This document shows, one piece after another, positions 15,432 to 25,200 of a DNA stretch of 49,195 bases. Both the position numbers and the translations under genes were made by a program. Position 1 is the stretch's first letter. The number at the start of each line of letters is the position of its first letter. The DNA is from Leptolyngbya sp. GTDB lineage: Bacteria > Cyanobacteriota > Cyanobacteriia > Phormidesmidales > Phormidesmidaceae. The stretch is from contig QBLT01000007.1 in NCBI GenBank assembly GCA_003249105.1, positions 1 through 49,195 of the forward strand. The letters are read 5' to 3'. The notes under the pieces are model-generated. The model saw only the letters and a list, made by a program, of their open reading frames with translations. It was not told the DNA's origin and ran no database searches.

Positions 15432-17507
15432 CTAAGCGTTCCCAGTGTTTTTAGAGATAATGGCCTCAGCCACGTTCCGAGGGACTTCGCCATAATGGCT
15501 AAACTCCATCGAAAAAATGCCCCGACCCTGCGTTTTAGAGCGGATGTCGGTAGCATAACCAAACATCTCAGCTAGGGGAACATGGGCTGTAACCTTTGCA
15601 ACGTCAACCTCTGTTCCCATACCTTCGATCTGGCCACGGCGGGAGTTTAAATCTCCCATGACGTCACCCAGAAAATCTTCTGGAACTTCAACCTCGACCT
15701 TCATGATCGGCTCTAGAAGGACGGGAGACGCCTGCATGACGGCTTCCTTCATCGCCATTGACCCGGCAATTTTAAAGGCCATCTCTGATGAGTCTACATC
15801 GTGGTAAGACCCATCGACCAGAGTAACCTTTAAATCAATCACGGGGTACCCAGCTAGGATACCAGATTCGCAGGCTTCTTTCATGCCCTGTTCAGCCGGG
15901 GAGATATATTCTTTAGGAATAGTTCCCCCAACAATCTTAGACACAAACTCGAAACCGCTGCTTTCCTCAGAGGGTTCTACCTCAACTACCACATGACCAT
16001 ACTGGCCTTTACCGCCGCTCTGGCGAATAAATTTGCCTTCGGCACGGGTAGCCTTGCGAATAGTTTCTCGGTAGGCCACCTGGGGAGCACCAATATTGGC
16101 CTCCACCTTGAATTCGCGCAGCATGCGGTCAACCAGAATATCGAGGTGAAGCTCCCCCATACCGGCGATCACGGTCTGATTAGTCTCAGGGTTAGTGCTG
16201 ACTCGGAAAGTAGGGTCTTCCTCCGATAGGGATTGCAGAGCTTTGGACAACTTGTCCATGTCCTGCTTGGTTTTAGGCTCTACCGCCACGGAGATCACCG
16301 GCTCGGGCACAAAGAGCGATTCCAGCACGATGGGCTCCGCAGGATCGCAGATGGTGTCACCAGTAAAGGTCTCTTTGAGGCCAATGGCAGCCCCCAAATC
16401 CCCGGCTCGTAATTCGTCAACCTCAATCCGATCGTCGGCTTTCAGCACAATGAGGCGAGAAATTCGCTCTTTTTTGTCCTTGGTGGCGTTGTAAATATAG
16501 CTTCCCTTCTTAAGCACCCCAGAGTAGACTCGCACAAAGGTGAGTCGACCATAGGGATCAGCCATAATCTTAAAGGCTAAGGCGGCCAGAGGAGCATCGT
16601 CATTGGCAGGCCGCTCACCCAGTTCGCCGTTGGGTAAATGCCCTTGAATCGGCGGCACCTCAACGGGAGAAGGTAAATAATCCACAACTGCGTCTAACAG
16701 CAGCTGCACCCCTTTGTTTTTAAAGGCAGAGCCACACAAAACCGGTACGATAGTGCCCTGGATCGTGCCTTTACGTAAGGCACTGGCGATTTCGGCGGAA
16801 GACAAAGGTTGCCCTTCAAAGTATTTTTCCATTAGGGCATCGTTAGTTTCGGCCACGGCTTCAATCAGCTTGGCTCGATACTCCTCTGCCACATCCTGGA
16901 CACTGGTCGGTATTTCTGTGTCGTCGAAGTTTTGACCTAAATCGTCATGATAGATGCGGGCGCGCATAGCAACCAAATCAACGACGCCCTGGAAGCCGCC
17001 CTCAGCCCCAACGGGAATTTGAATTGGTACAGCATTTGCCCCCAAGCGATCGCGCAACTGACCGCACACCTTCAAAAAATCGGCCCCAGTGCGATCCATC
17101 TTATTGACAAAGGCAATGCGAGGAACGCTGTAGCGATTGGCTTGACGCCAAACCGTTTCTGACTGGGGCTGCACCCCTCCCACCGAGTCAAATACAGCAA
17201 TCACCCCGTCTAAGACTCGCATGGAACGTTCGACTTCAATAGTGAAGTCGACGTGACCAGGGGTATCAATGATATTAATTTGGTGGTCGCGCCAGCTAGT
17301 GGTGATAGCCGCAGCCGTAATGGTGATCCCCCGCTCCCGCTCCTGCTCCATCCAGTCGGTAACAGCCGTGCCCTCGTGCACCTCACCAATCTTGTGCACT
17401 ATGCCTGAGTAGAACAGGATGCGCTCTGTAGTGGTGGTTTTGCCGGCATCAATGTGTGCCGCAATTCCAATGTTTCTAACCCGCTCTAGGGGCGTTGTTC
17501 GTGCCAC
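15432..17507 (-). CDS. fusA: Elongation factor G
   Basis: This 691-residue GTPase catalyses translocation and, with RRF, ribosome recycling. Visible motifs include [39 protein letters not shown] and NKMDRTGAD in the G domain. Domains II-V follow, with the conserved [20 protein letters not shown] and [20 protein letters not shown] segments. The length is normal for bacterial EF-G. The GTG start at 17507 is supported by a strong AGGAGGG just upstream. It sits between rpsG (126-bp gap) and tuf in canonical order. Confidence 0.98.
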   Translation of the reverse strand: MARTTPLERVRNIGIAAHIDAGKTTTTERILFYSGIVHKIGEVHEGTAVTDWMEQERERGITITAAAITTSWRDHQINIIDTPGHVDFTIEVERSMRVLDGVIAVFDSVGGVQPQSETVWRQANRYSVPRIAFVNKMDRTGADFLKVCGQLRDRLGANAVPIQIPVGAEGGFQGVVDLVAMRARIYHDDLGQNFDDTEIPTSVQDVAEEYRAKLIEAVAETNDALMEKYFEGQPLSSAEIASALRKGTIQGTIVPVLCGSAFKNKGVQLLLDAVVDYLPSPVEVPPIQGHLPNGELGERPANDDAPLAALAFKIMADPYGRLTFVRVYSGVLKKGSYIYNATKDKKERISRLIVLKADDRIEVDELRAGDLGAAIGLKETFTGDTICDPAEPIVLESLFVPEPVISVAVEPKTKQDMDKLSKALQSLSEEDPTFRVSTNPETNQTVIAGMGELHLDILVDRMLREFKVEANIGAPQVAYRETIRKATRAEGKFIRQSGGKGQYGHVVVEVEPSEESSGFEFVSKIVGGTIPKEYISPAEQGMKEACESGILAGYPVIDLKVTLVDGSYHDVDSSEMAFKIAGSMAMKEAVMQASPVLLEPIMKVEVEVPEDFLGDVMGDLNSRRGQIEGMGTEVDVAKVTAHVPLAEMFGYATDIRSKTQGRGIFSMEFSHYGEVPRNVAEAIISKNTGNA

Positions 17508-17633
17508 AGCTCCCTCCTGGTTCCTCTATAGCCGATCGCTTCGGCAAACCCGAACAAACAAATTTATTCTAGGAAATAGAAACAGCGATCGCCAATCGAG
17601 CAGAAGCTCTGAAGCCACAATCACCGTTTCAAG

Positions 17634-18104
17634 CTAGTACCGATAGTGAGCAAATGCCTTGTTCGCCTCTGCCATCCGGTGAGTTTCTTCACGCTTGCGA
17701 ACCGCACCACCCGTTTCGTTGGCAGCATCCATCAGTTCGTTGGCCAGCCTGATCGCCATTGACTTGCCGGGGCGCTGACGGGCAAACTGGGTCAACCAGC
17801 GCAACGCTAGGGCAACGCTACGCTCAGAGCGCACTTCCATAGGCACCTGGTAGGTGGCCCCCCCAACTCGACGGGCTTTAACCTCTACCAACGGAGAAGC
17901 ATTACGCACCGCCCGCTCAAAGACATCCAAGGGATCGCCACCGCTGCGCTCCTTGATGATTGTGAAAGAGTTGTAGATGATTTTGTCCGCCAGGGATTTT
18001 TTGCCGCTGGTCATAAGACGACGGCTCATCATGGTGATGAGACGGCTGTTGTAGACAGAATCGGGAGGAATTGGGCGCTTTTGGATAACGGTACGGCGAG
18101 ACAT
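17634..18104 (-). CDS. rpsG: 30S ribosomal protein S7
   Basis: This 156-residue uS7 protein nucleates assembly of the 30S head and contacts the E-site tRNA. The usual sequence is present: [53 protein letters not shown] and [20 protein letters not shown] at the very end. It is second in the str operon, 193 bp after rpsL. Confidence 0.98.
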   Translation of the reverse strand: MSRRTVIQKRPIPPDSVYNSRLITMMSRRLMTSGKKSLADKIIYNSFTIIKERSGGDPLDVFERAVRNASPLVEVKARRVGGATYQVPMEVRSERSVALALRWLTQFARQRPGKSMAIRLANELMDAANETGGAVRKREETHRMAEANKAFAHYRY

Positions 18105-18297
18105 GATTCAACTTCCAGTGGTTATAAGGCTAGCTGCGCGGACAAAATAAGCTCAGTGATTAGCGGCGGCAGACTACAAGGTTTGGGTCAGAGCAGATTG
18201 TCATGCTAGAAACAGCAACGAACAAGAGGCTTAACTCAATAAACCAATGCATCCGACTGCGGCAAGCTCTCGACCGACCCAGCGCTCTTGAATAGCT

Positions 18298-18672
18298 CTA
18301 TGCCTTGGGACGCTTGGCCCCGTATTTAGAACGACCCTGACGGCGATCCTTTACGCCAGCCGTGTCCAGGGTGCCACGAATGATGTGGTAACGAACGCCG
18401 GGCAGATCCTTAACCCGACCGCCGCGAATCATGACCACGGAGTGTTCTTGAAGGTTGTGGCCAATGCCAGGAATGTAAGCGGTGACCTCGAATCCGGAGG
18501 TCAAACGCACCCTAGCCACCTTCCGCAGAGCCGAGTTAGGCTTCTTGGGTGTGGTGGTGTACACACGGGTACAAACCCCACGCCGCTGCGGACAGCTCTT
18601 TAGAGCAGGGGATTTTGTCTTTTTGTCGGCTTTTTGGCGCTCACTCCGGATGAGTTGCTGAATCGTGGGCAT
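18298..18672 (-). CDS. rpsL: 30S ribosomal protein S12
   Basis: A 124-residue uS12 decoding-centre protein. It contains [18 protein letters not shown], in which the lysine of the KPNSA region is the wild-type (streptomycin-sensitive) residue, and [18 protein letters not shown], which carries the second streptomycin-linked loop and the usual methylthiolated aspartate. It is first in the str operon, and a promoter candidate lies about 55 bp upstream. Confidence 0.98.
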   Translation of the reverse strand: MPTIQQLIRSERQKADKKTKSPALKSCPQRRGVCTRVYTTTPKKPNSALRKVARVRLTSGFEVTAYIPGIGHNLQEHSVVMIRGGRVKDLPGVRYHIIRGTLDTAGVKDRRQGRSKYGAKRPKA

Positions 18673-18723
18673 AGGATGCTTTTGCTGCTACGGCTGATAA
18701 GACTCAAGTTTTCACAAGTTCTA

Positions 18724-18753
18724 ATGCTACCACTCTAGAGAAGTATTGGTCAA
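18724..18753 (-). promoter_or_regulatory. Candidate promoter of the str operon
   Basis: On the minus strand TTGACC (complement of 18748-18753), an 18-bp spacer and TAGCAT (complement of 18724-18729) resemble a housekeeping promoter, about 50 bp before the rpsL start codon. No transcript data are available. Confidence 0.45.
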
Positions 18754-18803
18754 ACACAACCTTCTAAAGCTTGGTGCGTTTCTCGTTCGAAAGATTTAGA
18801 TTC

Positions 18804-19193
18804 TTAAGGCGTCGGCAAGTGAGCGGCGGTGCAGTCCTGAGTAACCGGGGTGTCAGCACTTAAAGCAAAAGCATTGCCGCAGCCGCAGGTGCGCTGGGCC
18901 AAAGGATTAATAAAACGAAACCCACCGCCCATGAGGTCTTCGGCGTAGTCAATGGTGAGGTCTTGGACTAAATCTACCTGGTCACTGGGCACCGCAAGGC
19001 TAATATCACCGCAGGGCAGGGTCGTCAGCGATCGCTGAGGCGCAATATCGGCAGTGAGGCGATAGGTCCAGTCGGCACAGCCACCCGGTTCAAGGGTGAG
19101 GTAGATCTGAGGTGAAGGTCTGGAGCCTTGAGTAGTGTGCCGATGCAGCAGTCGTTTGAGTTCTTGGGCAGCGGCGGGACGAATTTGAACCAT
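18804..19193 (-). CDS. HesB/IscA-type iron-sulfur carrier
   Basis: A 129-residue A-type carrier that is predicted to hold and deliver iron-sulfur clusters in the cytoplasm. The three ligand cysteines expected of the family are present: one in EPGGCADW and two in the CGCG motif (TCGCGNAFAL) near the C-terminus. The C-terminal tail of ~20 residues is a little longer than in SufA. The frame extends 18 codons further upstream to 19247, but homologous sequence begins at the ATG at 19193 (VQIRPAAAQELKRLL). It lies between the str operon and a cupin gene on the same strand. Whether it is SufA-, IscA- or ErpA-like cannot be decided from sequence alone. Confidence 0.88.
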   Translation of the reverse strand: MVQIRPAAAQELKRLLHRHTTQGSRPSPQIYLTLEPGGCADWTYRLTADIAPQRSLTTLPCGDISLAVPSDQVDLVQDLTIDYAEDLMGGGFRFINPLAQRTCGCGNAFALSADTPVTQDCTAAHLPTP

Positions 19194-19285
19194 GAGAACT
19201 TCGCAGCAACGGTCAAAAAACAGCGGTAATGCTGAGCTTAGCACCACCGCCGTTCTTCGCCGGACTGATTTAGCAGAACAATAGC

Positions 19286-19705
19286 CTAGAGATTTTCGGC
19301 CCGCGAATAGTCGTCTTGGAAGCGAACAATATCGTCTTCACCCAAGTATTCGCCATTTTGAACTTCAATCAGCACCAGGGGAATAACGCCTACGTTCTCT
19401 AAACGATGCTGAGTGCAGGGCGGTACATAGGTGGATTGGTTAGTAGACAGAAGAATTTCGTTGTCGCCGCAGACCACTTTGGCAGTGCCAGATACCACAA
19501 TCCAGTGCTCACTGCGATGGTGGTGCATCTGTAGGCTAAGGCGATGGCCAGGCTTGACCTCAATCCGCTTGATCTTGTAGCCTCGGCCCTCTTCGAGCAC
19601 CGTGTAAGACCCCCACGGGCGCAGCCCGGTTTCGGCAATTTCTGTGCCATTGCTAGTGGCCAGGGCCAACGCAGTGGGCTGAATTGTCTCTTGTAGTTTT
19701 GGCAT
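19286..19705 (-). CDS. Stand-alone mannose-6-phosphate isomerase-type cupin
   Basis: This 139-residue single-domain cupin has the signature of the C-terminal (type II phosphomannose isomerase) half of ManC/AlgA: RPWGSYTVLEEG, then GHRLSLQMHHHRSEHWIVVS with the metal-binding His and Glu residues, and STYVPPCTQHRLEN. Bifunctional homologues interconvert fructose-6-phosphate and mannose-6-phosphate and make GDP-mannose; here the nucleotidyltransferase half is absent. It may be a stand-alone isomerase. An AGGAGA sequence precedes ATG 19705. It is followed on the same strand by the HesB-type gene, with a ~90-bp gap. Confidence 0.88.
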   Translation of the reverse strand: MPKLQETIQPTALALATSNGTEIAETGLRPWGSYTVLEEGRGYKIKRIEVKPGHRLSLQMHHHRSEHWIVVSGTAKVVCGDNEILLSTNQSTYVPPCTQHRLENVGVIPLVLIEVQNGEYLGEDDIVRFQDDYSRAENL

Positions 19706-19969
19706 GCCAACTAATTCTCCTAGAACCTGGATGTATTAAGACTGGGTTGGGATAGGCGACTCGGGAGAACCGCATTTTCCTATGGTGCCCATTGCGATCA
19801 GACTTTTGCTTTGGCCCAAGAGTTTCAAATGCACAAGACTCGGGCGAGGTTTTCAGGCAATAGTCTAACAAGCACACACTGACGGGGCCGACTATCGAGG
19901 CGGAGACAACCACAAAAACACAAATTCTTTATACCTAGTCATGGGGGGGTAAAGAGTTTGAGGCAAACA

Positions 19970-19990
19970 GCAGGGGCACCACGCCCCTGC
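19970..19990 (-). terminator. Hairpin after the phosphodiester glycosidase gene
   Basis: GCAGGGGC (19970-19977) pairs perfectly with GCCCCTGC (19983-19990) around a 5-nt loop, 3 bp past the stop codon of the minus-strand gene. The following minus-strand sequence (TGTTTGCC) has only a short T-run, so it is a probable rather than perfect terminator. Confidence 0.6.
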
Positions 19991-19993
19991 CCG

Positions 19994-21823
19994 CTAGGGG
20001 AAAAATAGGCCAATGCCGTTGTTTACCCTGGCGGCAGTGCGGGGAGAACGATTGATCAGTCGCCCGCCTAGGTAGAGACTGGCGGAACTGCCACCATCTA
20101 AATTAAGGGCATTGGTGCTCCCCAGCTGCAGCATGATTTGAGCTAGCTGAGCGAGGGTAGGGCCTGGGCCTTGGGGGCTGTTGTGGACGGCGACCAGCAA
20201 AATTTCGCCGCTGGCGGTGAGGCCGATGGCGCTGCGCGGGGCGGCCTGGGTGCCAAAGGCGGCGCTAAACTGCTCTAGCTGGGCATCGAGGACGAGGGTG
20301 CGATCGCGAATCAGCAATGGCCCACCACCGACTAAGTTGGGAAAGGGAGCCATCGTCGCGGGTAGGAGATCGGAGGCGATGGTAACCCGCTGCCCCGGAG
20401 GCAGGGCCTGGGCAGCGGTAGCGTAGGAGCGCAGGGCCAGCAAGTAGCCGTTGGGGGGGATCGGTAGTCCGCCGGGGCCAATAGTGGCCGCAGGCTGTTG
20501 GGCCGTCACCACGTCACCCACCACCGTGACCACGGTTTCGCTCTCAATCACAGGGCGGTAGGTTGCGCCCCAAGCAGGAGTGTAAAGGCCGATACCGGCC
20601 TGCACATAGCCGCTGTTGATCGCCAGCACTGGATAGGTCTGACCGCTGGCCATGGTCAGGGTCTGCTGTAAGGCGAGACGCTCCATACGCACCTGCCCCT
20701 GCTCGTTCCAACCCACCACGCCACGGCTGAGGATGGGGCCTGAGATCCAGGTGTTGTTGGCGCGGACGGCCCCCAGGGGATATTGGTTATTGCGGTTGAA
20801 GAACCCAGCATTGATGGCAGCGGCGGCCTGCCACCGTTGGGCAATAGTCGTTAACGGAGCGGTGCCTGTCGCTGTGGTGGGGTCAGTCCAAATGGGACGC
20901 AGGCTGGTTTGGGTAGGGTCGATCTGTAAGTAGTAGACCGGAAACGGCTGACCGGCCACTGAAATGTATCGCTGCTGCCAACGTAATCCAGGGGCCCAGG
21001 CAATGCTGTGGGGCTGGAGGTTGTCGGCCCGAATGTCGATCGAGATTTGGTTAGGGTTGGACTGGGTGACCAGACGGGGCGGATAACTGGTGCTGGCCTG
21101 GAGGCGGATACCGCCAGTGGTGGGGGAAACGGTCAGCGCTCCTAGATACGATCCGGCGGGGGCGGCGATCGCATCCTCAACCACCCGGCTGTCGGCGGTG
21201 GCCCCCAGGGTGAGGCTCAGGGCATCGGCACTGTCGGCCAGGGCAGCGGGCACTGGACCGGACAGATCAATGATTAAGCGCTCACCCCCAGGTTGGGCAA
21301 TGCGGCGCAGCCCTAGCACCTGGGCCGGAGCGGTGGTAATTTGCAACGTGCCCCCCTGGGGCTGAACCTGCCAGCCGTAGCGCGTGGCCAGGGGCATGAT
21401 GTCGAGAAACCGATAGCCGCCCTGAACCCAGGCGGAGAGTTCTACGGCATTCCCAGGCGCGGTAAACCACTGTACAGGCTGCCGACTGGGGTCGCTATTG
21501 TTGAGGAGGGTAGCCCCTAGATGCGCCGTCAGACCGTAGTCAGCCAGGCCAATTTGCCCATTGGCTACCATCCAGGGAACGGCAGCGGGACTGCCGTTAA
21601 TGGTCAGAGTTTGGCCTTGGGCGGCAGGGGTTACGGCTGCATTGGCTATGACTGTCTCAGCGGGTGGCGAGGCAGGAGGGAGAGCTAGAATAGAAGCAGG
21701 GGCGATCGCCGCCACAGCACTCAGCCCCAGCCAGCCAATACAGCCGCCCACGACCCAGCGGTGCCCCAGGCAAACGCGCAAACTTAGTAGCGTCAAATCG
21801 GGCCATCTAACCATAGAAACCAT
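19994..21823 (-). CDS. Exported phosphodiester glycosidase-family protein
   Basis: About 609 residues. A hydrophobic signal/anchor lies near the N-terminus (VVGGCIGWLGLSAVAAIAPA). A region resembling a copper-amine-oxidase-like/AMIN-type beta domain follows (~50-260: INGSPAAVPWMVANGQIGL, LRRIAQPGGERLIIDLSGPV). The C-terminal ~300 residues form a phosphodiester glycosidase (NAGPA) domain, with AAINAGFFNRNNQYPLGAV, NLVGGGPLLI and the LNLDGGSSASLYLGGRL signature. The family includes the mammalian uncovering enzyme that removes GlcNAc from a phosphodiester; bacterial members probably edit cell-wall or surface glycans. The frame begins at a TTG (21874); ATGs at 21823 and 21814 are likelier starts. 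It diverges from glsF. Confidence 0.87.
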   Translation of the reverse strand: MVSMVRWPDLTLLSLRVCLGHRWVVGGCIGWLGLSAVAAIAPASILALPPASPPAETVIANAAVTPAAQGQTLTINGSPAAVPWMVANGQIGLADYGLTAHLGATLLNNSDPSRQPVQWFTAPGNAVELSAWVQGGYRFLDIMPLATRYGWQVQPQGGTLQITTAPAQVLGLRRIAQPGGERLIIDLSGPVPAALADSADALSLTLGATADSRVVEDAIAAPAGSYLGALTVSPTTGGIRLQASTSYPPRLVTQSNPNQISIDIRADNLQPHSIAWAPGLRWQQRYISVAGQPFPVYYLQIDPTQTSLRPIWTDPTTATGTAPLTTIAQRWQAAAAINAGFFNRNNQYPLGAVRANNTWISGPILSRGVVGWNEQGQVRMERLALQQTLTMASGQTYPVLAINSGYVQAGIGLYTPAWGATYRPVIESETVVTVVGDVVTAQQPAATIGPGGLPIPPNGYLLALRSYATAAQALPPGQRVTIASDLLPATMAPFPNLVGGGPLLIRDRTLVLDAQLEQFSAAFGTQAAPRSAIGLTASGEILLVAVHNSPQGPGPTLAQLAQIMLQLGSTNALNLDGGSSASLYLGGRLINRSPRTAARVNNGIGLFFP

Positions 21824-22296
21824 CGTGGTATAAGGTCTAGTGCTGACAGGGCAAAACGGCAAATTACCGGGCAATCAAACCCTGTTTAGGGAAGATTTTG
21901 AAACAATCGCTACTGCCTCTGCCGCTTAATTCTAAGAAGCTGTGGCTACATGCTGGGCCTAAGGTTTGTAAACTACTGATAAAGTCTGTAAATTACAGAT
22001 ACAGCGCTCAGTGCGCCAATGCTTTATGACTGAGGCCCTTCCCCCCAGTTCCCGCCAGCAGAATGAGATAGTTGACAGGCTTGCGGGTACCACCTCCAAG
22101 CCCGCCCAAGGTTGCTTGCATCAACACGGGGTTGGCTTCCCGTCTTGGCCCATGTCTAGACCCCGTTTCTTGACTATAGAGAGCTAGCGATTTGGTTAAA
22201 GACTCTACCGTCTTGCCACGGGGTGGTTGCTGTTAGGCTAGTTCTCCCAGCTCAATCCGTTGCTCTGCTTTTACCACACCTTAATTTTCCTCTTCC
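21824..22296. other. Divergent intergenic region in front of glsF
   Basis: These ~470 bp separate the glycosidase gene (minus) and glsF (plus) and must hold both promoters. Two tandem near-repeats at 21965-22004 are listed separately. No NtcA site of the form GTA-N8-TAC was found by eye, although glutamate synthase genes are often under nitrogen control. No other gene is visible. Confidence 0.6.
21965..22004. promoter_or_regulatory. Two tandem 20-bp near-repeats (candidate operator)
   Basis: TTTGTAAACTACTGATAAAG (21965-21984) and TCTGTAAATTACAGATACAG (21985-22004) match at 16 of 20 positions and lie head-to-tail, so the repeats are spaced about two helical turns. The second copy includes a 15-bp palindrome, TCTGTAA-A-TTACAGA, at 21985-21999. 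Tandem sites with this spacing are typical of dimeric or co-operative regulators. The regulator is unknown. Confidence 0.45.
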
Positions 22297-25200
22297 ATGG
22301 GACGTACACCTGTGAATCACCCCTATCAACCTCGGCAGCACACCCGTTCTGAATGGCCAAATTGGGGGCCAAAATCGCTAGTTGAAGAACGTGATGCCTG
22401 TGGCGTAGGCTTTTTGGCCGACCGTCAGAATCGCGCTAGCCACGATTTGGTGGCCAAAGCCCTAGCGGCCCTCGACTGCATGGAGCACCGGGGGGGCTGC
22501 TGCGCCGACCAGGATTCTGGCGACGGGGCCGGAGTGATGACAGCCATTCCGTGGGCGGTGCTCAATCGCTGGGCAGCAGAGCAGGGGTATGGGGCGCTGG
22601 CGAGCGATCGCACCGGCGTGGCGATGATCTTTCTGCCCACCCACAGCGAAACGGCAGCCTTTGTGCGCGACACCTTTAACCAGGTTGTCAAAGACGAAGG
22701 GCTGAGCGTGGTGGGATGGCGCTCTGTGCCTGTGCGCCCTGACGTGCTAGGGCCTTTGGCCAAGCAGTACCAACCTCGCATTGAGCAGCTGGTGATCGCC
22801 TCGGCGGCAGAGACCGGCGACGACCTGGAGCGTCGGCTTTACCTGGTGCGTCGTCAGGTACTGCATCTGGTGGCTAAGGCGGCCATCAATCCTGAGCAGC
22901 TAGGGGCGGCCTCTGTAGCCGATCTAAAGGAGTTCTACGTGTGCTCCTGCTCTTGCCGCACGATTGTGTACAAGGGCATGGTGCGATCGGCGGTGCTGAC
23001 AGCTTTTTACGACGACCTCCGCGATCCTGACTACGTCAGCTCGTTTGCCGTGTACCACCGTCGATTTAGCACCAATACTATGCCCAAGTGGCCCCTGGCC
23101 CACCCCATGCGGCTGCTGGGCCACAACGGCGAAATCAACACTCTGGTGGGCAACATCAACTGGATGGTGGCGCGCCAGGCCGATCTCCACCATCCGGTGT
23201 GGGGCGATCGCGTGGATCTGCTCAAGCCCATCGTCAACGCCGAGAACAGTGACTCTGCCAACCTCGACAACGTCATGGAGCTACTGGTGCGATCGGGCCG
23301 TTCGCCTCAGGAAGCCCTGATGATGATGGTGCCCGAGGCCTACAACAACCAGCCCGAGCTGGATGCCTATCCCGAAATCACCGATTTCTACGAGTACTAC
23401 AGCGGCCTGCAAGAGCCTTGGGATGGCCCAGCGCTGATCGTCTTTAGCGACGGCACCCAGGTGGGGGCAACCCTCGATCGCAACGGCCTGCGCCCGGCCC
23501 GCTACGTGGTCACCAAGGACGATCTGCTGATGGTGTCGTCAGAGGCGGGAGTGCTCAACGTGGCCCCCGCAGACATTTTGGAGAAGGGTCGCCTTGGCCC
23601 CGGCCAGATGATTGCCGTCGATTTGCAAAGTCAGGAAATTCTCAAAAATTGGGCCATCAAGCAGCGGGTGGCCACTCGGCACCCCTACGGCCAATGGCTC
23701 AAGGACAACCGAACCGAAATCCATCCCCAGTTGTTTACAGAGGCGACCCTCTACCCCCCTGCCGACCTGCTGCCCCAGCAGAGCGCCTTTGGCTACACCG
23801 TCGAAGATGTCGACATGATCATTCAGGACATGGCGGCCCAGGGCAAGGAGCCCACCTTCTGTATGGGCGACGACACCCCCCACGCAGTGCTATCAGAGAA
23901 GCCCCACCTGCTCTACGACTACTTTAAACAGCGCTTTGCCCAGGTCACCAACCCTGCCATTGACCCCCTGCGCGAGCGGTTGGTGATGTCGCTGACCACC
24001 CAGCTTGGTGCCCAGGGCAACCTGCTGGACCAGCAGCCTGAGTACGCCCACCTGCTCAAGCTAGAAAGCCCGGTGATCAATGAGGTAGAGCTGGCACAAA
24101 TCCACGGGTCGGGCTTTGCTACCGCCACCCTATCCACGCTGTATGCCCTTGTGGATGGCCCCGCTGGGCTAGCAAAGGCTGTGGCGGAGTTGTGCGATCG
24201 CGCCGATGAAGCCGTCAAAGCCGGTAAGACCATTCTGGTACTGAGCGATCGCGTTGACGCCCAGGGCAGCCCCACCCCCCTCAGCGCCGACATCAGCTAC
24301 ATTCCCCCCCTCCTGGCGGTGGGAGCCGTGCACCACCACCTGATTCGTGAGGGCTTGCGGATGCGGGCATCCCTGGTGATCGATACGGCCCAGTGCTGGA
24401 GCACCCACCACTTTGCCTGCCTGATTGGCTACGGGGCCAGCGCCGTGTGCCCCTATCTGGCGCTAGAGTCGGTGCGCCACTGGTGGGCCGACAGCCGCAC
24501 CCAAAAGCTGATGGAAACCGGCAAGCTGCCGGTAATTACCCTCAACGGTGCCCAGGACAACTACCGCAAGGCCGTAGATGCGGGCCTGCTAAAGATTCTC
24601 TCGAAAATGGGCATCTCGCTAATTACCAGCTACCGAGGCGCACAGATCTTTGAAGCCATCGGCATTGGCCCCGACCTGCTGGATCTGGCCTTCCGGGGCA
24701 CCACCTCTCGGTTGGGCGGCCTTTCCGTGGTCGATCTAGCCCAAGAGACGATTCGCTTCCACCAGCGAGCGTTTCCTGAGCTGTCGGCCAAGCGCCTGCA
24801 AAACATGGGTTTTGTGCAGTCGCGACCCAGCGGCGAATACCACATGAACAACCCCGCCATGAGCAAACTGCTGCACAAAGCGGTAGCCGATCGCCAGTAC
24901 GACCACTACGAGCTGTACCGCGCTCAGCTCGAAAATCGTCCGCTCAGCGCCCTGCGGGATTTACTGGAGTTTGAGAGCGATCGCCAGCCCATCGCCATCG
25001 ACCAGGTGGAATCGGCAGAGGCGATTATGCGTCGCTTCTGCACCGGGGGCATGTCGCTAGGGGCGCTGTCGCGTGAGGCCCATGAGGTGCTGGCGGTGGC
25101 GATGAACCGCATCGGCGGTAGGTCAAACTCCGGCGAAGGGGGCGAAGACCCGGTGCGTTTCAAGGTGCTCTCCGATGTGGATGGCGAGGGCAATTCTCCC

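Noticed and set aside
21875-22296. Possible NtcA or HLR1/RpaB sites upstream of glsF.
   Set aside because: The best GTA...TAC candidate has a 9-nt instead of 8-nt spacer, and the TTACA repeats have the wrong spacing for HLR1.
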